Below are positions 1 to 5,275 of a stretch of 5,275 nt of DNA, piece by piece. The notes beneath the pieces were generated by a model. That model saw nothing but the letters and a program-made list of their open reading frames with translations. It ran no database searches and had not been told where the DNA came from. Position numbers and translations under genes: made by a program. The stretch's first letter is position 1; the number at the start of each line of letters is the position of its first letter. The stretch is taken from contig NZ_SJDU01000152.1 of the NCBI RefSeq assembly GCF_005518285.1, forward strand, positions 1 to 5,275. The letters are read 5' to 3'. This DNA comes from Brachyspira catarrhinii. Lineage in GTDB: Bacteria > Spirochaetota > Brachyspiria > Brachyspirales > Brachyspiraceae.

Positions 1-334
1 TTCCGAGTCCCACTACATCCGCCGTATATTCGGGTATATCGAAACTCACTCTAACATGACTTTGAGCGGCTAAATTATAAATTTCATCGGGCTGAATTTT
101 TTCAAGCAATCTCGATAAAGCCGAACTGTCCGACAAATCTCCGTAATGAAGAAAAACTCTCGCGTCGTTTGCATGAAAATCCTGATATAAATGTTCTATT
201 CTTCCCGTATTGAAAGACGAGCTTCTTCTTATAATTCCATGAACTTCGTAGCCTTTTTCAAGCAAAAGTTCCGCCAAATACGAACCGTCCTGTCCCGTTA
301 TTCCCGTAATAAGAGCTTTTTTCATTTTATTCAT
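1..334 (-). CDS. gmd: GDP-mannose 4,6-dehydratase (N-terminal 111 codons, runs off the left edge)
   Basis: Converts GDP-D-mannose to GDP-4-keto-6-deoxy-D-mannose with bound NADP+, the first committed step to GDP-L-fucose; cytosolic. I translated the minus strand by hand. It begins [20 protein letters not shown], the hallmark N-terminus of this short-chain dehydrogenase (extended SDR) family. The Rossmann glycine motif is G11-x-x-G14-x-x-G17. It is followed by R36-R37-S38-S39, the NADP-phosphate-binding region, then GDLSD (65-69) and NLAAQSHV (87-94), all typical of Gmd. The catalytic Thr/Ser, Tyr and Lys lie beyond the window. Of two in-frame ATGs (334 and 325), the upstream one is preferred because GGAGA at 345-349 sits 10 bases before it, against 19 for the other. 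The gene starts 28 bp after the fcl stop on the same strand, so the two are probably co-transcribed. Family assignment is very secure; the exact start is less so. Confidence 0.96.
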   Translation of the reverse strand, partial: MNKMKKALITGITGQDGSYLAELLLEKGYEVHGIIRRSSSFNTGRIEHLYQDFHANDARVFLHYGDLSDSSALSRLLEKIQPDEIYNLAAQSHVRVSFDIPEYTADVVGLG

Positions 335-344
335 TTTAATTAAT

Positions 345-349
345 TCTCC
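345..349 (-). promoter_or_regulatory. Ribosome binding site of gmd
   Basis: On the minus strand GGAGA lies in the 28-bp fcl-gmd gap, 10 bases before the ATG at 334-332. This favours that start over the in-frame ATG three codons later. The spacing is slightly long for a Shine-Dalgarno site, but no better candidate is present. Confidence 0.6.
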
Positions 350-362
350 GTTTTTAAATATT

Positions 363-1295
363 TTATTCTTTATAATTTTTCAAAAAATCATTATAGGCGA
401 TTTTCAAACCTTCTTCAAGTTCCGTTTTATAACGCCATCCCAAATTATTTATTTTGGAAACATCGAGCAATTTCCTCATTGTGCCGTCAGGTTTTGTAGA
501 ATCCAATATTATATTTCCTTCAAAACCTACTACTTTTTTTATCAAATTCGCCAAATCTTTTATCGTTATTTCTTTTCCGCTTCCTATATTTATAAATTTT
601 CCTATTTCTTTCGCGTCTTTATTTTCCATCAAATATAAACATGCTTCGGCTAAATCGTCAGAATTCATAAATTCTCTTAATGGAGTTCCGCTTCCCCAAA
701 TAATAGTTTCTTTGTCTTTATTTATTTTCGCTTCATGAAATCGTCTAATGAGCATAGGAATCACATGGGCGTTTTCTTTATGATAATTGTCGTTAATTCC
801 GTAAAGGTTGCATGGCATAACGGCTATATAATTCGTTTTGTATTGTTTATTGTAGGCATCGCATAATTCTATTCCAGAAATTTTTGCCAAAGCGTATGGA
901 CGATTCGTGCTTTCCAAATAACCAGAAAGTAAATATTCTTCTTTAATCGGTTGCGGGCATTCTTTAGGATAAATGCAACTCGAACCTAAAAACAATAATT
1001 TTTCCACGCCGTATTTAAAAGAGGCTTCTATAATATTATTTTGTATTTGGAGATTATAAAGTAAAAAATCAACTGGATAGGTGTCGTTTGCGTAGATTCC
1101 GCCGACTTTTGCCGCCGACAAAATCACCCATTCGGGCTTTTCGTTTTCAAAAAATTCAAATACTTTATCTCTTTCTCTCAAATCGAGTTCGCTATGAGTT
1201 CTTTTAATAATATCTTTATAGCCTTTTTTCGTAAAAACTCTTTCTATCGCGCTTCCCACTAATCCTTTATGTCCCGCTATATATACTTTTTTCAA
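363..1295 (-). CDS. fcl: GDP-L-fucose synthase (epimerase/reductase), TTG start
   Basis: Catalyses the NADPH-dependent 3,5-epimerisation and 4-reduction of GDP-4-keto-6-deoxy-mannose to GDP-L-fucose, acting on the Gmd product in the cytosol. The 310-residue protein is near the family's usual length (about 310-320). It shows the Rossmann motif AGHKGLVG (7-14), GSSCIYP (104-110) with the expected catalytic Ser105 and Cys107, the Y134-xxx-K138 pair in [10 protein letters not shown], His177 in NAHVIP, and [10 protein letters not shown] (200-209). These match E. coli Fcl Ser107, Cys109, Tyr136, Lys140 and His179 with a constant offset of two, so the enzyme looks intact. The start codon is TTG (complement of 1293-1295), not ATG. 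The first internal ATG is at residue 160, and there is no in-frame upstream ATG before a TAA, while AAGGAG lies 6 bases before the TTG. It sits 39 bp after the Na/Pi transporter gene and 28 bp before gmd on the same strand. Confidence 0.96.
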   Translation of the reverse strand: MKKVYIAGHKGLVGSAIERVFTKKGYKDIIKRTHSELDLRERDKVFEFFENEKPEWVILSAAKVGGIYANDTYPVDFLLYNLQIQNNIIEASFKYGVEKLLFLGSSCIYPKECPQPIKEEYLLSGYLESTNRPYALAKISGIELCDAYNKQYKTNYIAVMPCNLYGINDNYHKENAHVIPMLIRRFHEAKINKDKETIIWGSGTPLREFMNSDDLAEACLYLMENKDAKEIGKFINIGSGKEITIKDLANLIKKVVGFEGNIILDSTKPDGTMRKLLDVSKINNLGWRYKTELEEGLKIAYNDFLKNYKE

Positions 1296-1301
1296 AATTA
1301 A

Positions 1302-1307
1302 CTCCTT
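1302..1307 (-). promoter_or_regulatory. Strong ribosome binding site that fixes the TTG start of fcl
   Basis: The minus strand reads AAGGAG ending at 1302, then six bases, then TTG. This near-perfect Shine-Dalgarno with ideal spacing decides the non-ATG start of fcl. A TATAAT-like hexamer at 1322-1317 (minus) lies just upstream, but no -35 was found at a suitable distance, so I do not call a promoter here. Confidence 0.8.
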
Positions 1308-1334
1308 TTTGTATTTATTATAATTAATTTAATT

Positions 1335-3005
1335 TTATTTATCTCTTCCCGTAATCGTTTCGGCGATATTCACAAGATTTGAAATCGACCTATTGAAGTA
1401 AACCAAAACATCTCCGTATAAATGAGCGTTGAGCGGAGGAATCAAAGATTTGTCGACATTATCGTAATGCCTTTGCCTCGCCTCGTAATAAAAATCTTTC
1501 ACTTGATGATATTTTTCAATCGCTTCTTCGTAGGTTTTTTCTTTATTTATATAATAATATTGAGGAATCAGAGTCGATAAATAATCTATATACTCGACAT
1601 TATTATTAATCATTTGCAATATGTCGCGCTTTTGAATTTCGTTAAATAAAGTTTTCTTTTCGTTTCCTTTGATTATAGCCTTTGCCAAATCTTTCAAATT
1701 ATCTCCCAAATTTTCATAATATGTGCTTATATTTATCAAAGACGCGATATTGAGAGAGTTTAAAGTATTTTTCCCAAGCAGTTTGAGTAAAAATGTGTGA
1801 ATTTCGTTATCGGTATTGTCCAAAAGTTTTTCGCCGTCTCTTATTTTGTTTAATAATCTTTCGCTCGGATTGTCGAATAATTCTCTTATTCTTAAAAGCA
1901 TTTTCTTTGCTATCTCGCCCATATAAGTCACTTCTTTTCTAACTTCTATTTCTGCGGATACGGGCATATTCAAAAGTTTATCTACAAGCAAATTAACATG
2001 TTTTTCATCGTCTTTTTCTTTGATTATAATGCAAACAATTTTTTCAAGTTTATCGGTTAGAAAATAACAGACTATAACATTTACAATATTAAAAATTGTG
2101 TGAGCCGCCGCTATATAAAAAGATATATTGACATAATTATTGTTTACCATTTTATCGACTCCGCCAGAAACCACAAAACTTGCGATAAAATCAACCAATT
2201 TTATATAAGGATTGAATAAGAAAAACATATAAACTACGCCGAATATATTAAATAAACTGTGAACCAAAGCCGCTCTTTTTGCGTTTGTCGAAGCGTTTAA
2301 AGTAGCCAAAACCGCCGTTATCGTAGTTCCTATATTTTGCCCAAGTATTAATGCAACGGAAGTAGGAAAATCAATCAAACCTACGGTGGCAAGAGAAATC
2401 GTCACTCCCAACGCGGCGCTACTCGATTGTATTATCGCCGTTACTACAGTTCCTATGATTACGCATAAAAATCTGCCTTTGAATGTGTCCGCATTCGCTA
2501 ACAAAAATACTTTTTCAAATTCTTCCGAGCCTCGCACCGATTCAAAAGCGTTTTTCATTAAAATGAGTCCGTAGAATATCATTCCAAAACCCATTAATAT
2601 TTCGCCGAAGAATTTTAATTTTCTGTTTTCATTGCAGAATATTACTATTATAGAACCGACTCCCAAAGAAGGCAAAGCTAAAATATCCAAATTTAAAGAT
2701 ATTATCCATCCCGTAACGGTAGTTCCGACATTCGCTCCGAGAATTATATTTATCGCTTGAGTGAGGTTTAGTATTCCAGCATTGACAAAGCTAACCGTCA
2801 TAACCGTGACCGCGCTACTTGATTGAACTATTGCCGTTATTAAAAAACCTAAAGATATTCCGAGTATTTTGCTATTGGTGACTTTGTGCAGAATTTCCTT
2901 TAATCTACTTTCGGTGCTTTCCTGCAAACCGTCCGAAAATAGTTTCAGTCCGAACATAAAAAGTCCGAACCCGCCTATTAAATTGAAAGTTAGATTTTGT
3001 ATCAT
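1335..3005 (-). CDS. Na+/phosphate cotransporter (NptA/YjbB family) with C-terminal PhoU-like domain
   Basis: Predicted inner-membrane sodium-coupled phosphate transporter; in characterised bacterial relatives the direction may be uptake (NptA) or export (YjbB), so it is not assigned here. The 556 residues match the usual length of the two-domain family. The membrane part (about 1-330) contains the duplicated Na/Pi signature: QSSSAVTV (61-68) followed by GANVGTT (90-96), and QSSSAALG (193-200) followed by GQNIGTT (222-228). Hydrophobic segments surround both. From about 350 to 556 it is a soluble helical PhoU-like domain, with YYENLGDNLKDLAKAI (429-444) resembling the E-x-x-x-D metal-binding helix of PhoU and a second, weaker copy near 532-550 ending in VNIAE. 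The ATG at 3005 has AGGA 5 bases upstream. It is first of a probable three-gene unit with fcl and gmd. I saw no Pho box. Family is secure; transport direction and regulation are unknown. Confidence 0.93.
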   Translation of the reverse strand: MIQNLTFNLIGGFGLFMFGLKLFSDGLQESTESRLKEILHKVTNSKILGISLGFLITAIVQSSSAVTVMTVSFVNAGILNLTQAINIILGANVGTTVTGWIISLNLDILALPSLGVGSIIVIFCNENRKLKFFGEILMGFGMIFYGLILMKNAFESVRGSEEFEKVFLLANADTFKGRFLCVIIGTVVTAIIQSSSAALGVTISLATVGLIDFPTSVALILGQNIGTTITAVLATLNASTNAKRAALVHSLFNIFGVVYMFFLFNPYIKLVDFIASFVVSGGVDKMVNNNYVNISFYIAAAHTIFNIVNVIVCYFLTDKLEKIVCIIIKEKDDEKHVNLLVDKLLNMPVSAEIEVRKEVTYMGEIAKKMLLRIRELFDNPSERLLNKIRDGEKLLDNTDNEIHTFLLKLLGKNTLNSLNIASLINISTYYENLGDNLKDLAKAIIKGNEKKTLFNEIQKRDILQMINNNVEYIDYLSTLIPQYYYINKEKTYEEAIEKYHQVKDFYYEARQRHYDNVDKSLIPPLNAHLYGDVLVYFNRSISNLVNIAETITGRDK

Positions 3006-3032
3006 AAATATCCTAATTTATATAGTTTTTTT

Positions 3033-3060
3033 AGAATATCATATAATATTAAAAAGTCAA
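3033..3060 (-). promoter_or_regulatory. Candidate sigma-70 promoter for the Na/Pi transporter-fcl-gmd unit
   Basis: On the minus strand TTGACT (complement of 3055-3060, five of six matches to the -35 consensus) is followed after 16 bases by TATTCT (complement of 3033-3038, four of six matches to the -10). Transcription would start near 3026, giving a leader of about 20 bases that contains the AGGA site at 3014-3011. The region is very AT-rich, so chance matches are easy; the good -35 is the main support. Confidence 0.5.
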
Positions 3061-3084
3061 TGAAAATTATTATTATATATAGCA

Positions 3085-3112
3085 TTGTATTTTTAGATTT
3101 TTAATTTATAAT
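3085..3112 (+). promoter_or_regulatory. Candidate sigma-70 promoter for glmS
   Basis: A perfect -10 hexamer TATAAT lies at 3107-3112, with a weak -35 TTGTAT at 3085-3090 and a 16-base spacer. Transcription would begin near 3119, leaving a leader of about 57 bases before the glmS ATG. The -35 is 24 bases from the divergent -35 of the transporter operon, so a protein bound between them could affect both. The AT-rich background lowers certainty. Confidence 0.5.
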
Positions 3113-3150
3113 TTTAAATTATTAGATTATCAAAGAAAGTTTAAATTTAA

Positions 3151-3165
3151 TAAAATTCAATTTTA
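3151..3165. repeat. 15-bp palindrome in the glmS leader, touching the ribosome binding site
   Basis: TAAAATT and AATTTTA form perfect 7-bp arms around one central C. The right arm overlaps the first base of the Shine-Dalgarno AAGGA (3165-3169), which lies six bases before the glmS ATG. It could be a short operator or a weak RNA fold near the ribosome site. As it is nearly all A and T, it may be chance. Confidence 0.35.
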
Positions 3166-3175
3166 AGGATTCTTT

Positions 3176-5008
3176 ATGTGCGGTGTAGTCGGTTATGTCG
3201 GAGAAAATAATTCGGTAGATATTTTAATGGACGGACTCTATTCTTTGGAATACAGAGGATACGATTCTGCGGGAATTTCGGTAATTGAAAATGACAGTAT
3301 AATCACTTTCAAATCGGAAGGAAAGATTGATAATTTGCAAAATATTATAAATAAAAATAAAAAAATAGAATCAAATATTGGAATCGGACATACGAGATGG
3401 GCGACACATGGCGCGCCTTCGGATATTAACGCTCATCCCCATTCTACCGCTCGACTATCCTTGGTTCATAACGGAATAATAGAAAATTACAAAGATATAA
3501 AAGATAAGCTCGTTAAAAAAGGTTATAAATTTATTTCGGAAACCGACACGGAAGTCGCCGCAAATTTGATAGATTCTTTATACGATGGAAATCCTTTGAT
3601 TGCCATAAGAAAAGCGATTGAAATTATAGAAGGTTCTTACGCTTTCGCAATTATTTTTAAAGACAAACTCGATAAAGTTTACGCCGTGAGAAAAGGAGCG
3701 CCTTTAATTGTCGCTTTGGGTAAAGACGGAAAAAACGAAAATTTTATCGCCTCCGATATTTCCGCTGTTCTGAAATATACGAATAAATATATCATAATGG
3801 ACGAAGAAAATATAGCGGAACTTAAAAAAAATAGAGTCGCCATTTACGATAAGGATTTGAAAGAAATAAAAGCGAAAGTGAGCGAAGCTAATTGGACTTT
3901 GGAGCAGGCTGAAAAATCTGGCTACGAACATTTTATGATTAAAGAAATTCATGAACAACCTAAAGCGATTTTGGATACTATAGAGCCGAGAATCGTGCAT
4001 GGAATTCCAGACTTCAAAAGAGACAATATACTTGACGAAAATTTTTGGACTTATTTCGACAGAGTTTATATAGTAGGCTGCGGAACGGCTATGCATGCGG
4101 CTATGATAGGAAAAAGATTGATAGAAGATAATTGCAGAATTCCCGTAGAATGCGAAATTGCATCGGAGTTTAGATATAAGAATCCGATTCTAACCGATAA
4201 AACTCTCGCAATATTCGTATCTCAATCGGGCGAAACGGCGGACACTTTAGCGGCTTTGAATTTGGTTAAAGAGAGAGGATGCAAAAGTTTGGCGATAGTA
4301 AATGTAAACGGTTCTTCTATAGCGCGAGCGTCCGATTATGTCATTTATACTTATGCGGGTCCCGAAATATCCGTAGCTTCCACTAAAGCCTATTCGGTTC
4401 AAGTTGCTATAATGTATTTGATAACTTTTAAAATATCTTTGGCTCGAAAATTGAAAAATGAAAAAGAAATAAAAATTCTTATAAGAAATATGCTTAACGC
4501 CATAGATTCTATAAATAAATTACTCGATATGAGCGAAGAAATTAAAAAATTATGCGTAGATTATAAGGAAGTTGGCAGTATATTTTTTATGGGAAGAGAT
4601 TTGGATTATTATCAGGTTATGGAAGGCGCTTTGAAAATGAAAGAAATTAGTTATATACATTGCGAAGCTTACGCGGGCGGAGAGTTGAAACATGGAGTAA
4701 TATCTTTAATCACGGAAGGAACTTCGGTAGTCGCTTTGGCAATACAGGAAAAAATCTTAAATAAAATGATAAGCAATATAAAAGAAGTAGTTTCGAGAGG
4801 AGCGAAAGTTCTTTTATTTGCAAAAGAAGGAATGAATATAGACAAAGACGCTTACGATAAAATAATATACTTGCCAAATATTGAAGATATGTTTATGCCG
4901 ATAGCTTCGATTATAGCTTTGCAACTGCTCGCCTATCATACGGCGGTTGTGAGAGGTTGCGATGTCGACAAACCGAGAAATTTAGCGAAAAGCGTGACGG
5001 TTGAATGA
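3176..5008 (+). CDS. glmS: Glutamine-fructose-6-phosphate aminotransferase (isomerizing)
   Basis: Makes glucosamine-6-phosphate from fructose-6-phosphate and glutamine, the first step to UDP-GlcNAc for peptidoglycan and lipo-oligosaccharide; cytosolic. At 610 residues it matches the family (E. coli 609). The N-terminal class II glutaminase domain (about 1-215) starts MCGVVGYVG, with Cys2 as the nucleophile after Met removal. It includes HTRWATHG (72-79), H87, HNG (98-100) and D124 in SETDTE. Two SIS sugar-isomerase domains follow: SIS1 (about 285-420) with GCGTA (301-305) and SQSGETADT (349-357), and SIS2 (about 460-600) with KEISYIH (489-495) and ELKHG (503-507). E490, H506 and K605 correspond to E. 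coli isomerase residues E488, H504 and K603. It ends in the conserved AKSVTVE tail. AAGGA six bases before the ATG supports the start. It is divergent from the transporter operon; no glmS ribozyme is evident in the short leader. Confidence 0.98.
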   Translation: MCGVVGYVGENNSVDILMDGLYSLEYRGYDSAGISVIENDSIITFKSEGKIDNLQNIINKNKKIESNIGIGHTRWATHGAPSDINAHPHSTARLSLVHNGIIENYKDIKDKLVKKGYKFISETDTEVAANLIDSLYDGNPLIAIRKAIEIIEGSYAFAIIFKDKLDKVYAVRKGAPLIVALGKDGKNENFIASDISAVLKYTNKYIIMDEENIAELKKNRVAIYDKDLKEIKAKVSEANWTLEQAEKSGYEHFMIKEIHEQPKAILDTIEPRIVHGIPDFKRDNILDENFWTYFDRVYIVGCGTAMHAAMIGKRLIEDNCRIPVECEIASEFRYKNPILTDKTLAIFVSQSGETADTLAALNLVKERGCKSLAIVNVNGSSIARASDYVIYTYAGPEISVASTKAYSVQVAIMYLITFKISLARKLKNEKEIKILIRNMLNAIDSINKLLDMSEEIKKLCVDYKEVGSIFFMGRDLDYYQVMEGALKMKEISYIHCEAYAGGELKHGVISLITEGTSVVALAIQEKILNKMISNIKEVVSRGAKVLLFAKEGMNIDKDAYDKIIYLPNIEDMFMPIASIIALQLLAYHTAVVRGCDVDKPRNLAKSVTVE

Positions 5009-5055
5009 TTTATTAAAAAACGAGCCTTTAATCAAAACCCAATTAAAAAATCATT
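5004..5055. repeat. Weak AT-rich inverted repeat after glmS
   Basis: AATGATTT (5004-5011, spanning the glmS stop codon) is the exact reverse complement of AAATCATT (5048-5055), with 36 bases between. A smaller nested pair is TTTAAT (5027-5032) and ATTAAA (5042-5047). There is no GC-rich stem and no following T-run, so this is not a convincing intrinsic terminator for glmS. Its role, if any, is unknown. Confidence 0.25.
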
Positions 5056-5119
5056 AAAATAAAAACAGCGCCCCTCGTTCGCAACATACAAAAAACTAAA
5101 AGAAACTATTAAAACCGTT

Positions 5120-5147
5120 TTGACAAATAAAATTATTCTGTTATAAT
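5120..5147 (+). promoter_or_regulatory. Consensus sigma-70 promoter of the Rpn-family gene, predicted leaderless
   Basis: TTGACA (5120-5125) and TATAAT (5142-5147) both match the consensus fully, with a 16-base spacer. Position +1 would fall at about 5154, the A of the ATG of the following gene, and no purine-rich Shine-Dalgarno lies between the -10 and the ATG. An 11-bp palindrome, AAAAC-C-GTTTT (5111-5121), overlaps the first two bases of the -35. ATTATT (5132-5137) and AATAAT (5145-5150) form an inverted repeat around the -10. Either could be a binding site for a regulator, but this is unproven. Confidence 0.8.
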
Positions 5148-5153
5148 AATCTT

Positions 5154-5275
5154 ATGAATAAAAAACCATTTAATGCACTTAACGATTATTTTGTCAGGTA
5201 TTTCTTCACCGACAAAGGGGGCGAAAAAGTTCTCCTTGATTTTATAAACGCCGTTATGATTAGCGCCGACATGAA
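5154..5275 (+). CDS. Rpn-family PD-(D/E)XK nuclease / putative transposase (N-terminal 40 codons, runs off the right edge)
   Basis: The reading frame opens MNKKPFNALNDYFVRYFFTD and continues KGGEKVLLDFINAVM to the window edge without a stop. The pattern of a DYFVRYFF-type segment followed by a short linker and LLDFINAV is characteristic of the N-terminus of the Rpn/PDDEXK_2 group ('recombination-promoting nuclease/putative transposase'), which often occurs in many copies per genome in spirochaetes and other bacteria. E. coli RpnA relatives cut DNA and promote RecA-independent recombination; activity here is unproven because the catalytic PD-(D/E)XK residues lie beyond the window. There is no Shine-Dalgarno; the start is the first ATG after a consensus promoter, at the predicted transcription start. 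Recognition rests on only 40 residues, so the family is likely but not certain. An ordinary intact gene, a broken copy or a short variant are all possible. Confidence 0.72.
   Translation, partial: MNKKPFNALNDYFVRYFFTDKGGEKVLLDFINAVMISADM

Noticed and set aside
454..738. 94-codon plus-strand open frame inside fcl
   Set aside because: It is antisense to a clear enzyme gene with intact motifs, and resembles no family I recognise.
1296..1334. Internal promoter for fcl based on TATAAT at 1322-1317 (minus)
   Set aside because: No acceptable -35 lies 15-19 bases upstream, and such hexamers are common by chance in an AT-rich gap.
2869..3063. Plus-strand open frame overlapping the start of the transporter gene, and another at 2386-2574
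   Set aside because: Both are shadows of the transporter coding sequence; the first runs through the promoter region and neither shows a recognisable family.
3113..3175. glmS ribozyme or other riboswitch in the glmS leader
   Set aside because: The leader is about 57 AT-rich bases without GC-paired stems, too short and unstructured for the known glmS ribozyme.
3704..4096. 130-codon minus-strand open frame inside glmS
   Set aside because: It is antisense to conserved glmS coding sequence; the Phe/Ile/Ser-rich composition is what the opposite strand of this gene would give.
5009..5060. Intrinsic terminator for glmS
   Set aside because: The inverted repeats here are AT-only with long loops and no T-run follows on the plus strand, so termination is not supported by sequence.
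5056..5082. Minus-strand terminator (GCG/CGC stem followed by T-rich sequence)
   Set aside because: The stem is only three base pairs and no minus-strand gene is seen immediately upstream of it.

Overview
This is an AT-rich bacterial window using the standard genetic code (TGG encodes tryptophan, so it is not a mycoplasma). The gene set, the low GC and the N-terminus of a PD-(D/E)XK 'Rpn/putative transposase' family protein at the right edge suggest a Brachyspira-like spirochaete. That assignment is inference; no marker gene such as rRNA is present to confirm it.

Layout. The left 3 kb is transcribed leftward (minus strand), in the order Na+/phosphate symporter with a fused PhoU-like domain (1335-3005), GDP-L-fucose synthase fcl (363-1295), and GDP-mannose 4,6-dehydratase gmd (334 to beyond base 1, partial). 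The gaps are 39 and 28 bp and no terminator is visible in them, so the three are probably one transcription unit. A 170-bp AT-rich gap (3006-3175) carries candidate divergent sigma-70 promoters. From it, a complete glmS runs rightward (3176-5008). A 145-bp gap (5009-5153) follows, holding a small GC-rich patch, AT-rich inverted repeats, and a consensus promoter placed so close to the next ATG (5154) that its mRNA should be leaderless. The last 122 bases are the first 40 codons of the Rpn/PDDEXK-family gene.

How the genes work together. Gmd and Fcl are the two consecutive steps from GDP-mannose to GDP-L-fucose, a donor for surface glycans. GlmS makes glucosamine-6-phosphate, the entry to UDP-GlcNAc for peptidoglycan and lipo-oligosaccharide. 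Most of the window is therefore envelope precursor metabolism, with a phosphate transporter at the head of the fucose genes. No clearly novel system is visible. The most unusual items are the apparently leaderless promoter of the Rpn-family gene and the TTG start of fcl.
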